The position numbers and the translations under genes were made by a program. From Novosphingobium sp. AAP83 (GTDB lineage: Bacteria > Pseudomonadota > Alphaproteobacteria > Sphingomonadales > Sphingomonadaceae), in contig NZ_LJHY01000016.1 of assembly GCF_001295795.1 (NCBI RefSeq), positions 62,001 to 126,000 of the forward strand: 64,000 nucleotides of DNA, given 5' to 3'. Positions 17,788 through 25,390 of this stretch are shown here, one piece after another. Below the pieces are notes generated by a model that saw only the letters and a program-made list of their open reading frames with translations, was not told the origin of the DNA and did not search any database. Each line of letters begins with the position of its first letter. Within the stretch, counting starts at the first letter, position 1.

Positions 17788-18396
17788 ATGTCAGCCCTAT
17801 CGAGCCAGGAACCTTCTCCAAAGCGCCGGATCGGCGCGGAAAAGTCTGAAACGCGGGCACTGATCGTTGATGTGACCGAACAGGTTATCCGCGAAGAAGG
17901 CTATGCCGCTGCCAGCACACGCCGGGTCGCTTTGCGCGCGGGGCTGAACCCCTCGCTGGTGCATTACTACTTCCCGTCGACCGACGACTTGCTGCTGGCC
18001 GTGTTCGAACGGGGCGCGGCGCAGAGCGACGCGATGATTGCCGCAGCGCTGGCGAGCAATGAACCCGTGCGCGCACTGTGGCAATTCTTTCGGGACGATA
18101 GCCGGACAGCGCTTTCGGTGGAATTCATCGCGCTGGCCATCCGCCGCCCCGCCATTCGCGAACAGATTTCCGCCCATGCCAGTGCCATGCGCGCGCAGCA
18201 GATCGCCCTGTTCGAACGCGTGCTGGGGGAGCGGTTGGCGCAAGCAACGGGGTGTTCCCCTGCCGGTCTTTCGGTGATCCTGGCAGGTGTGGGCCGCGCC
18301 TTGTTCATGGAAGCAGCGCTGGGCGTCACGTCCGGTCATGACGAGGCGATCCAATGTGTCGAGAAGTGGCTCGACGCGCTGATACCCTCACCCTAA
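17788..18396 (+). CDS. TetR/AcrR family transcriptional regulator
   Basis: 202 residues. Residues about 14-60 form a TetR-type DNA-binding domain: helices around ALIVDVTEQVIREEGYAA, then STRRVALRAGLNPSLVHYYF. The C-terminal part is a helical ligand-binding domain. It is the last gene of the SDR-SDR operon and lies directly upstream of the tandem dioxygenases. The two related inverted repeats at 16181 and 18424 flank its transcription unit, so it probably represses both its own operon and the dioxygenase operon until a pathway compound binds. That assignment is inference from position. Confidence 0.88.
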   Translation: MSALSSQEPSPKRRIGAEKSETRALIVDVTEQVIREEGYAAASTRRVALRAGLNPSLVHYYFPSTDDLLLAVFERGAAQSDAMIAAALASNEPVRALWQFFRDDSRTALSVEFIALAIRRPAIREQISAHASAMRAQQIALFERVLGERLAQATGCSPAGLSVILAGVGRALFMEAALGVTSGHDEAIQCVEKWLDALIPSP

Positions 18397-18404
18397 ACAC
18401 ATAA

Positions 18405-18410
18405 TTGACA
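18405..18410 (+). promoter_or_regulatory. possible -35 element before the tandem dioxygenase genes
   Basis: TTGACA, identical to the sigma-70 -35 consensus, starts 65 bases before the GTG start. The -10 would fall inside the palindrome at 18424-18445, although no good TATAAT match is visible. This layout fits a promoter blocked by a repressor. Confidence 0.4.
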
Positions 18411-18423
18411 CAATGTAGTTTTT

Positions 18424-18445
18424 ATGTTGAACAGGTGTTCAACAT
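18424..18445. promoter_or_regulatory. perfect palindromic operator before the TauD/TfdA pair
   Basis: ATGTTGAACA and TGTTCAACAT, separated by GG, form a perfect inverted repeat of 22 bases between the TetR gene and the first dioxygenase gene. A related site is at 16181-16204. The length and symmetry are typical of TetR-family operators. Confidence 0.7.
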
Positions 18446-18469
18446 GAGGGCGATCGCAGGAGAGATGCC

Positions 18470-19315
18470 GTGACCATGACCGAGCTTGCCCAGTCGCAAC
18501 TGCAGTTCGAGCAGATCAAGCCCAAGATCGGCGCGCGCATCCTTAACACCAAGGCGGAGTTGCTTTCGGGCGCGCTTTCGGCCGGGATCAACGCCTTGCT
18601 GGAATCTTGCGGCGTGCTGGTTTTTCCGCAAATCGATTTTACCGACGAAGAGCAGATCCGGTTTACCAATCTGCTGGGCGGCAACGTCAACGAGATTCGC
18701 GGCGAAGCCATGTTTAAGGTGACACTGGACGAGAAGATCAACCACAAGATCGCCGAATACCTGAAGGGTTCGCTGTTCTGGCATATTGATGGCACGATGC
18801 ACTCGATGCCTATCCGCGCATCCATGCTCACCGCCAAAGTGCTGGCGAGCGAAGGCGGCGACACCGATTTTGCCAATACCGCATCGGCCTATGATGCACT
18901 GTCGCAAGAGCGCAAGGACGCAATCGCCGATTTGCGCGTGGTCCACTCGCTGTGGCGTTCGCAAATGTACCACACTCCCGAACCCTCGATGGAACAGTTG
19001 GAAGACTGGATCGAAAAGGGGGAAGCCGAACTGCCGCTGGTTTGCACGCACAAATCGGGGCGCAAGTCCTTGGTGCTGGGCAATACGGCACACTATGTGA
19101 GGGGCCTCGATCCCAAGGACAGTTACCGGGTGCTGCACGGTCTGCGAGAGTTCGCGACGAGTGAACCTTTTAGCTATCGGCACAAATGGACCTTGGGTGA
19201 CACGGTGATCTGGGACAATCGCACGTCGTTGCACCGCGCGACACCTTATGACGCCTATTCAGGCCGGATGATGCATCGCACGATCCTGAATGGCACCGAA
19301 GCCTGGGAGAATTGA
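18470..19315 (+). CDS. TauD/TfdA family Fe(II)/2-oxoglutarate dioxygenase (first of a tandem pair)
   Basis: 281 residues from GTG 18470, which has AGGAGAG six bases upstream; an ATG two codons later is less well placed. The iron facial triad is H105, D107 (WHIDGTM) and H255 (SLHRAT), and R266 in GRMMHRT should bind 2-oxoglutarate. TauD/TfdA enzymes hydroxylate carbons next to O, S or a ring, often cleaving ethers or sulfonates. The next gene is a paralogue with the same motifs. Both lie behind the palindrome at 18424, so they are probably TetR-controlled together. Confidence 0.92.
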   Translation: MTMTELAQSQLQFEQIKPKIGARILNTKAELLSGALSAGINALLESCGVLVFPQIDFTDEEQIRFTNLLGGNVNEIRGEAMFKVTLDEKINHKIAEYLKGSLFWHIDGTMHSMPIRASMLTAKVLASEGGDTDFANTASAYDALSQERKDAIADLRVVHSLWRSQMYHTPEPSMEQLEDWIEKGEAELPLVCTHKSGRKSLVLGNTAHYVRGLDPKDSYRVLHGLREFATSEPFSYRHKWTLGDTVIWDNRTSLHRATPYDAYSGRMMHRTILNGTEAWEN

Positions 19316-19317
19316 TC

Positions 19318-20169
19318 ATGGCTACTGCTTCTGAAACACGCGTCGAATTTCGCCATGAAGCCTTGCGCCCTAAAATTGCCAGTCGCGTGTTGAACACCAA
19401 GGAAGAACTGCTTGCCGGCGACCTTGGCCCGGCGATCCGCGCGCTGCTGGAAGAACGTGGCGTGCTGGTGTTCAAACAAGTGAATTTCACTGACGACGAG
19501 CAGGTCGCCTTCACCAAGACGCTGGGCGAATTTGCACCGGAGCGGATGGGTGATGGCGAAAACGTCAGCAAGATCACGCTCGACATCAAGGAAAACCCAG
19601 GCGCTGCCGAATACCTCAAGGGCAGCCTGTATTGGCACATTGATGGCACGATGAACGACGTGCCCATTCTAGCCTCGCTGCTGTCATGCAAGGTTCCGGC
19701 GCCAAAGGGCACGGGCAACACCGGCTTCTGTAGCACTTATGCAGCTTGGGATGCCCTGCCCGATGATCGCAAGGCCGAGCTTGAGCAATTGCGCGCCATC
19801 CATGGCGTCTGGCCAACGGTGTTCTACTACGATCCGGAACCGAGCGTGGCCAAGCTGCGCGGGATGAAGACCGTTGGCGAAAACGAATTGCCGCTGGTTT
19901 GGAACCACCGTTCGGGCCGAAAATCGCTGGTCATCGGCTGCACCACGCTGCAAATTCTGGGCAAAACGCCGTTTGAAAGCGCGGAAATCATCCATGGCTT
20001 GCGCGAGTGGTCGACGCAGGAGGAATTCAGCTACAGCCACGAATGGGATGAAGGCGATCTGGTGATGTGGGACAACACCGGCACCATGCACCGCGCCGAA
20101 GCCTATGACCTTACCTGCGGCCGCATGATGCACCGCACCAAACTGAAGGGCGAAGAGCCGTTCGCGTGA
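19318..20169 (+). CDS. TauD/TfdA family Fe(II)/2-oxoglutarate dioxygenase (second of a tandem pair)
   Basis: 283 residues from ATG 19318, two bases after the stop of its paralogue, with GGGAGAA upstream. The facial triad is H107, D109 and H258 with R269 for 2-oxoglutarate. Stretches such as AEYLKGS-[LF/LY]-WHIDGTM are nearly shared with the first copy, but the middle of the protein has diverged. The pair could be two enzymes of different specificity or one hetero-oligomer; the family normally forms homo-oligomers. A strong bidirectional terminator follows. Confidence 0.92.
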   Translation: MATASETRVEFRHEALRPKIASRVLNTKEELLAGDLGPAIRALLEERGVLVFKQVNFTDDEQVAFTKTLGEFAPERMGDGENVSKITLDIKENPGAAEYLKGSLYWHIDGTMNDVPILASLLSCKVPAPKGTGNTGFCSTYAAWDALPDDRKAELEQLRAIHGVWPTVFYYDPEPSVAKLRGMKTVGENELPLVWNHRSGRKSLVIGCTTLQILGKTPFESAEIIHGLREWSTQEEFSYSHEWDEGDLVMWDNTGTMHRAEAYDLTCGRMMHRTKLKGEEPFA

Positions 20170-20194
20170 CGCTTTGACCCGACTTGAAATTCTG

Positions 20195-20230
20195 AAAAGC
20201 CGCGATGCCGAAACGGCGTCGCGGCTTTTT
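20195..20230. terminator. bidirectional terminator between dioxygenase and Rieske genes
   Basis: AAAAGCCGCGA pairs with TCGCGGCTTTT, and an inner GCCG-AAA-CGGC stem closes the loop. A run of T follows the stem on both strands. It lies between the convergent second TauD gene and third Rieske gene. Confidence 0.88.
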
Positions 20231-20235
20231 GCTGA

Positions 20236-21597
20236 TCAATCCCGCAGCACTGGCGCGCCTGTGCACATGAACCGGGCGAGGTTCATGTGCAGGCTGGCGG
20301 TGGCGCGTTCCATGTAGGGGTTGGGTTGCGTGCCTTTGAAGCCTGCGCTTTTCATGCCCTGCTGCACGGCGGCCATATTGGCGAAGTCTTGTTGCAGCAC
20401 CGGCGGCCAATCATCGGGTTCGGTATAGTCCCATTCGGTTTGCGGCGCTTCGCCTTCGGGATAGAGCTCATAGACCGCCGCTTCGAAAATGCACTTGTCA
20501 GGATCATTGCCGTAGGGCCGGGCCATGTAACACAGCATGTTGTTGACCGCGTGGCCGATCTGGAAGTTGGGAAATATCTGCCATGCCGTGCCGACTTTGG
20601 CGGTGTGCTGCGGATCGACCGTGGGCCAGACAACGCCGCGCCTTTCATCATCGGCGCGCGCGGTGGAAATCCAGTGGCGCGACACTTCGGATACAGGCGT
20701 ATCTTCGGGCAATTCGTCAATCAGCCGCTTGGCCGCATTGACCAGCGTCATCGTGGTGTTGGTATTGGCGTTTTCCCACGTGAACGCTTGCATTTCAGCG
20801 GTTGATTTGCGCGGATCGGCGCCAGATCCTGTGCGCATCTTGCCTGCGTCTTCTTCCAGACCCTTGGCCGCTTCATAGCCGATGTGGCTATGCAGGCCCT
20901 GATTGCGCGCCCAGCCGCGAAACTGGCCGAAGGCATTGAATTCGGGGTGGGTGGTAGCGACGTGATAAGTCTCGTTGAAGGCTTCGAGCGCGACCTTCCA
21001 GTTGCAATCGAACACGATCCACTTGCGCCAGCGCGGGCGCATGTTCTGCAACTGGTAGGGATCAAGCATTTCGGGCACGACGCCCAGCCATTCGGCTAGG
21101 GAAACGCTTTGCGGGTCCATGTTGATCCACATCCACCCGCCCCATGTCTCGCACTTGACCGCGCTTAGGCGGGTGCGCTCAGCGGTGAGCGAGCCCTGCC
21201 AATCGTCCTGATGCGGGATATATGTGCAATTGCCATCAAGCCCATAGGCCCAGCCATGAAAGCCGCAGATGAAATTGCGCCGGTTGCCACGTGCGTTGCG
21301 CTGTCCGGCGGGTGTATCGATCAATTTGCGCCCGCGATGGACGCAAACGTTGTGAAACGCGCGGACCGTGTCGGCATTTTCCCGCACCACGATGATCGAA
21401 TCGTCGTGAATGTCGAAGGTGACAAAATCGCCGTCATTGGGGATATCTTCCAGGCGACCGGCCTGAAGCCATGATTTACGCCATAGGCGGTCACGCTCTG
21501 CCCGCGCATATTCGGGCGAGATGTAGGCTTGCGTTCCGATGGTTACCGGCGCGGCCAGTTGCTCGGCCGATGCGACGATCTTTGTGGCATCATTCAT
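20236..21597 (-). CDS. Rieske non-haem iron oxygenase, alpha subunit (third)
   Basis: 453 residues. Rieske ligands are C85, H87, C111 and H114, at exactly the same positions and wide spacing as in the oxygenase at 4392. Mononuclear iron ligands H212 and H217 lie in NETYHVATTH, with E209 in the bridge position. The two proteins are therefore paralogues within the island. It is transcribed alone, ending at the terminator at 20195, with GGAGAA before ATG 21597. It is divergent from the SnoaL/SDR genes, with a palindrome-rich gap between. The substrate is unknown. Confidence 0.92.
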   Translation of the reverse strand: MNDATKIVASAEQLAAPVTIGTQAYISPEYARAERDRLWRKSWLQAGRLEDIPNDGDFVTFDIHDDSIIVVRENADTVRAFHNVCVHRGRKLIDTPAGQRNARGNRRNFICGFHGWAYGLDGNCTYIPHQDDWQGSLTAERTRLSAVKCETWGGWMWINMDPQSVSLAEWLGVVPEMLDPYQLQNMRPRWRKWIVFDCNWKVALEAFNETYHVATTHPEFNAFGQFRGWARNQGLHSHIGYEAAKGLEEDAGKMRTGSGADPRKSTAEMQAFTWENANTNTTMTLVNAAKRLIDELPEDTPVSEVSRHWISTARADDERRGVVWPTVDPQHTAKVGTAWQIFPNFQIGHAVNNMLCYMARPYGNDPDKCIFEAAVYELYPEGEAPQTEWDYTEPDDWPPVLQQDFANMAAVQQGMKSAGFKGTQPNPYMERATASLHMNLARFMCTGAPVLRD

Positions 21598-21643
21598 CGC
21601 AGGTATTCTCCATGGCCGCTCTACCTAGCCATGTGGCAGCAAG

Positions 21644-21686
21644 CAGCGATGCCACTCAAGCCCATAGTGGGCCATCTGCATCGCTG
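21644..21686. repeat. nested inverted repeats in the Rieske/SnoaL divergent gap
   Basis: Outer arms CAGCGATGC and GCATCGCTG (9 bases each) enclose a second inverted repeat GCCCA-tag-TGGGC. The nested layout could be a structured leader RNA or paired operators. No T-run follows on either strand, so a simple terminator is unlikely. Confidence 0.45.
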
Positions 21687-21702
21687 TGGCGCTAATGCAA
21701 TT

Positions 21703-21727
21703 GCAGCCATGTGCGCAGCATGGCTGC
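21703..21727. promoter_or_regulatory. inverted repeat close to the SnoaL-like gene start
   Basis: GCAGCCATG and CATGGCTGC are perfect 9-base arms separated by TGCGCAG. The site ends 45 bases before ATG 21772 and lies in the shared promoter region with the third Rieske gene. It is a good candidate operator for one of the regulators here, though it does not match the TetR site at 18424. Confidence 0.45.
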
Positions 21728-21771
21728 CGTGGCAATATGAGGCATAAACTCGTTTGAGGAGCGCCTGTTCT

Positions 21772-22269
21772 ATGACTGATCTGATTGCTGCCGATGTCGG
21801 AATCCGGCAACTGCATGCGCGCTTTGCCGATGCGGTGTGGCGGCAGGATGCTGCTGAATTTTCGGGCTGTTTTGCCGAAGACGGGTTGTGGAAGATCGCT
21901 GGCATGGAAATCGCCGGGCGTGAACAGATTGCCGAGATGTGCGACAAAATGCTGGGCCGTTGCTCACACATCCACATCATTACCGGTTTGCCTATCCTTG
22001 ACGTTAAAGACGGCACCGCCAAGGGCCGGTTGAACATGACCGAATTTGCCCGGATGCAGGATGGCAGCACCGCGATGACCATCGGCTGGTATCATGACGA
22101 TTACGTGGAAGTGGGCGGACGCTGGCTGTTCAAAAAGCGCCATTGGGGCATGAAATATCGCGGCGCTCCTGATCTGACCGGGCACTTTGCCGATACGCCC
22201 AATTACGGCGCATTCCCCGATGGTCCCGCAGACGATGAGCCCACTTATGTGCGGCCAGCCAGTGTCTGA
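21772..22269 (+). CDS. SnoaL-like (NTF2 fold) protein
   Basis: 165 residues from ATG 21772; the frame opens earlier with a TTG, but GAGGAG fits the ATG better. The N-terminus IRQLHARFADAVWRQDAAEFSGCFAEDGLW and the later sheet-rich part with WYHDDYVEVGGRWLFKKR are typical of SnoaL-like polyketide-cyclase/NTF2 domain proteins. The family includes isomerases, dehydratases and catalysis-free partners. It begins a plus-strand operon of SDRs, and its 3' end overlaps the start of the frameshifted SDR. A second member of the fold is at 24065. The reaction is unknown. Confidence 0.82.
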   Translation: MTDLIAADVGIRQLHARFADAVWRQDAAEFSGCFAEDGLWKIAGMEIAGREQIAEMCDKMLGRCSHIHIITGLPILDVKDGTAKGRLNMTEFARMQDGSTAMTIGWYHDDYVEVGGRWLFKKRHWGMKYRGAPDLTGHFADTPNYGAFPDGPADDEPTYVRPASV

Positions 22270-23132
22270 AACGCCAAGTCTGGCTGGTAAGGTCGCACTG
22301 GTTACCGGCGCAAGCCGGGGTATCGGCAAAGGCATCGCCATCGCGCTGGCCCGCGAAGGTGCCACGGTTTACGTGACAGGCCGGACGGTGAACGAGGGCG
22401 ATTATTACTTGCCCGGCACTGTCGGCCAGACCGCGCGCGAATGCACGGACGCTGGCGGCAGGGGCATCGCGGTTGCCTGCGATCATGCCGATGACGATCA
22501 GGTGGCCGCGCTCTTTGCGCAGATCCGTGCGCAAGATGGGCGGCTGGACATTCTGGTGAACAACGCGTTCCTGCTGTCAGAGGATTTGATCGAACCGGGC
22601 GGCTTTTGGGAAAAGCCTTTTGGCCAACCTTGAAATGTGGGACGTGGGCGTCCGATCAAACTTTGTGGCGGCATGGCATGCAGCGCAGATCATGGTGCCG
22701 CAAAAGAGCGGGCTGATCGTGGCGATATCGGGCTATGCTGCCCGAACATATACTTATGGCGTGGTTTTCGGCACATCGAAAACGGCAGTGGGCCGCATGT
22801 CGCGCGACATGGCGATAGAGTTGAAACCGCACAACATCGCATCGCTAACGCTGTGGCAGGGGCTGACCTTGACCGAGAAGGCGCGCGATAACCTTGCCAA
22901 AATGGCCGACGAGATGACCGCGTCGGTCACCAGCCAGGCGGGCAGTTCGACCGAACATCCCGGCCGGGTGATCGCGGCGTTGGCCACCGATCCAGACACT
23001 ATGAAGCGGTCAGGCGGTGAATTCATCACTGCCGAACTCGCACAAGAATACGGCATAACCGACATCGATGGGACAGTGATCCCATCGGTCCGCGAAACAC
23101 GCGGATCGCCGAAGTGGCAGCCGATCGCATAA
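22247..23132 (+). pseudogene. SDR family oxidoreductase interrupted by a frameshift
   Basis: The N-terminal half (TGASRGIG, then ILVNNAF) runs in one frame from ATG 22247 or GTG 22262 and stops at 22633. The C-terminal half (SNFVAAWHAAQIM, YGVVFGTSK, catalytic-type motifs) continues in the next frame to 23132. Removing one T from the TTTT run at 22618-22621 would join them as EKPLANLEMWDVG, a normal SDR junction. The whole would be about 290 residues, like DHRS1-type SDRs. It may be a true recent mutation or a sequencing error at the homopolymer. The downstream SDR and SnoaL genes are intact. Confidence 0.85.
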
Positions 23133-23144
23133 GGAGAGCGGAAC

Positions 23145-24068
23145 TTGGATAAATTGCGTTTCGACGGCCGCGTAGCCGTCATCACCGGGGCCGGGCGTGG
23201 CCTTGGCCGTTCTTATGCGCTGCTGCTGGCATCGCGTGGTTGCAAAGTGGTCGTCAACGACAACGGCAGCGCATCGCGCGGTGATGAAATCGTGGCCAAT
23301 CCCGCCGATCAGGTGGTGGCCGAAATCATTGCGGCGGGCGGTGAGGCAGTCTCGTGTGCAGAATCAGTCGCCATGCCGGAAGGCGCTGCGGCGATTATCC
23401 AGAGCGCGATTGATGCTTGGGGCCGGATCGACATCCTGATCCACAACGCGGGCAATGTCCGCTATGGCACCATCGCTGAACTAAGCATTGAAGATTTCAA
23501 CGCGGTTACCGATGTCCACTTCAAGGGCGGATTCTATCTGGCCAAGGCCGCAATGCCACACATGATCGCGGCAAAGTATGGCCGGGTTGTGCTGACATCA
23601 TCGTGCAGCGGCTTTTACGGTAGCAAGACGACGGTCAATTACGGCATGTCGAAAGCTGGCTTGATGGGCCTGAACAACGTGATCGCCCTGGAAGGCGGCG
23701 AACATGGAATTCGTTCCAACACCATCGTCCCTGCGGCTGTCACACGGATGGCCGATGGGCTTGATACCAGTGCTTACCCTCCCCTAGAGCCGGAACTGGT
23801 TGCACCCATGGTGGCGTGGCTGGTGCATGAAAGTTGCCCGGTTTCGGGCGAGCATTTTGTTGCGGGCGGCGGACGTATGGGGCGTGCATGGACCGTGGAA
23901 AGCAAAGGGTTATGGCAGGCTGAATGGTCGGTTGAAGACATCGCCGCCAACATCGACACGATCCGCAACAGCCCCGAACAATGGCTGTTCGCGCCCTACC
24001 CTTCGGGCATGAGCGACCATTTGGGTGAAACATTCAAGTGGGCGCACCGGGAACGCAACCCTGCATGA
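23145..24068 (+). CDS. SDR family oxidoreductase (multifunctional-enzyme-like hydroxyacyl dehydrogenase type)
   Basis: 307 residues from TTG 23145, supported by AAGGAGAG at the right distance and no nearby ATG. TGAGRGLG is at 14-21, with the extended VVVNDNGSASRGDE loop seen in the dehydrogenase domain of peroxisomal-type multifunctional enzymes. HNAG is at 100-103, Y166 and K170 (YGMSK) are catalytic. The C-terminal tail of about 60 residues after the Rossmann core is also typical. This suggests a (3R)-hydroxyacyl-CoA dehydrogenase for side-chain degradation. Its stop overlaps the next start by four bases. Confidence 0.9.
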   Translation: MDKLRFDGRVAVITGAGRGLGRSYALLLASRGCKVVVNDNGSASRGDEIVANPADQVVAEIIAAGGEAVSCAESVAMPEGAAAIIQSAIDAWGRIDILIHNAGNVRYGTIAELSIEDFNAVTDVHFKGGFYLAKAAMPHMIAAKYGRVVLTSSCSGFYGSKTTVNYGMSKAGLMGLNNVIALEGGEHGIRSNTIVPAAVTRMADGLDTSAYPPLEPELVAPMVAWLVHESCPVSGEHFVAGGGRMGRAWTVESKGLWQAEWSVEDIAANIDTIRNSPEQWLFAPYPSGMSDHLGETFKWAHRERNPA

Positions 24069-24622
24069 GCAATGAAGCGCGCATGCAGGCGATCATCGAC
24101 AAGCAAGACATCCATGATTGCCTGCTGCGCTTTTGCCGTGGGATGGACCGGTTCGACCGCGAACTCTACCTGTCGGCTTTCCACCCCGACGCTGTGATAG
24201 CTGCGGGACCATACGTTGGCGATGTGCCCGGCTGTTGGGACTGGGCGCAGCCGATGCATCAGGCCGCGCAAGTGCTGACGCACCATTTGCTGCTCAACCA
24301 CCATGTGGATGTGACAGGCGATGAAGCCCACAGCGAGTGCTATTACCAGTTCGTCGGGCGCAATCACCCGTGGGAGGAAGGCAGCGCGGAAACCGTCATG
24401 CTGGCGGGTGGGCGCTACATTGATCGGCTAGAGCGGCGCGACGGGGAGTGGCGCATTGCCTTGCGGACCAACATCATTGAATGGAGTTGTCTGCAACCGT
24501 TGCTGGCACCGCCTTTTGCAGATGTGGCCGATCTTGCCGCCAATGGCGTTTCAACGCGCGACCGACGAGATCCGTCTTATACGCGGCCTTTGATCAACAA
24601 TCGCGCGCTGGACAGGCCCTAG
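24065..24622 (+). CDS. SnoaL-like (NTF2 fold) protein
   Basis: 185 residues from ATG 24065, overlapping the SDR stop (ATGA). IDKQDIHDCLLRFCRGMDRFDRELYLSAFHPDAV is the standard N-terminus of SnoaL_4-type proteins. These are often found with SDRs and Rieske or BVMO genes in steroid- and terpene-degrading sphingomonads and mycobacteria, usually without a proven role. It is larger than the SnoaL-like protein at 21772. It ends four bases into the convergent crotonase gene, so transcripts from both strands meet here without a visible terminator. Confidence 0.85.
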   Translation: MSNEARMQAIIDKQDIHDCLLRFCRGMDRFDRELYLSAFHPDAVIAAGPYVGDVPGCWDWAQPMHQAAQVLTHHLLLNHHVDVTGDEAHSECYYQFVGRNHPWEEGSAETVMLAGGRYIDRLERRDGEWRIALRTNIIEWSCLQPLLAPPFADVADLAANGVSTRDRRDPSYTRPLINNRALDRP

Positions 24623-25386
24623 CGCCCGGTCCATTGCGGTTTGCGCTTTTCGGCGAAGGCGCGCGGGCCTTCTTGCGCATCGTGGCTGTTATAGGCGGTT
24701 TCGTGCGCTGCCCATGCCGCATCCAGCGCAGCAGCGCGGCCCATTTCGGTTGAAAGCATTACCGTCTCGCGCGCAGCAGCCACCGAAAGCGGCGCGCCTT
24801 CGATCACTTCGTGCGCCAGTTCCAACGCGGTGTCCATCAACGCCGCAGGTTCAGCCAAACGGTTGACCAAGCCCACTTCATAAGCGCGCTGCGCGGTGAT
24901 CGCCTTGCCGGTCAGCACGATTTCCATGAAGATACGCTGCGGAAGCATGTGGATCAATGGCGCAGCCCAGGGCGAGCCGCGCCCCACCTTCACTTCGGTG
25001 ATCGCAAATTTTGCCGTGGTCGATGCCACGCACAGATCACAGCCTTGTGCGATCATCCACCCGCCCGCAAAGGCCACACCATTGACCGCCGCAATCGTCG
25101 GCTTTGATAGCGTCAGCGTTTCGTAAGGCACCGGGAACATATCGCGCGGCGGCACTTTCAGGCCGGTGTCGACCATTTCCTTCAGATCGCCGCCAGCGCA
25201 AAAGGCCTTCTCACCGCTTCCGGTCAGGATCGCTATGCGCGCGGTGGCATCGGCTTCAAAGCGTTTCCACGCAGCGCGCAAGCCATCACGCACATCCTTG
25301 GACAGGCAATTGCGCTGTTCAGGCCGGTTGATCGTGATAACGGCGATGCCATCGGCGTCGACGGCGTAAAGGACTGCATCGGACAT
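24619..25386 (-). CDS. enoyl-CoA hydratase/isomerase (crotonase) family protein
   Basis: 255 residues from ATG 25386; the frame extends upstream but similarity starts at VLYAVDADGIAVITINRP. The oxyanion-hole motif CAGGDLKE is at 63-70. Of the two hydratase glutamates, the second (E131 in ITEVKVGRG) is kept, while the position of the first holds M111 (AGGWMI instead of GGGFEL). It may therefore be an isomerase, hydrolase or other crotonase rather than a standard hydratase. It follows the CoA-transferase/hydrolase family gene by four bases, in a minus-strand operon for CoA-ester degradation. Confidence 0.9.
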   Translation of the reverse strand: MSDAVLYAVDADGIAVITINRPEQRNCLSKDVRDGLRAAWKRFEADATARIAILTGSGEKAFCAGGDLKEMVDTGLKVPPRDMFPVPYETLTLSKPTIAAVNGVAFAGGWMIAQGCDLCVASTTAKFAITEVKVGRGSPWAAPLIHMLPQRIFMEIVLTGKAITAQRAYEVGLVNRLAEPAALMDTALELAHEVIEGAPLSVAAARETVMLSTEMGRAAALDAAWAAHETAYNSHDAQEGPRAFAEKRKPQWTGR

Positions 25387-25390
25387 AGTT

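Noticed and set aside
22262..22633. Two separate small SDR genes at 22.2-23.1 kb
   Set aside because: Each half alone lacks either the cofactor-binding or the catalytic part, and they join exactly across a T-run, so they are one broken gene.
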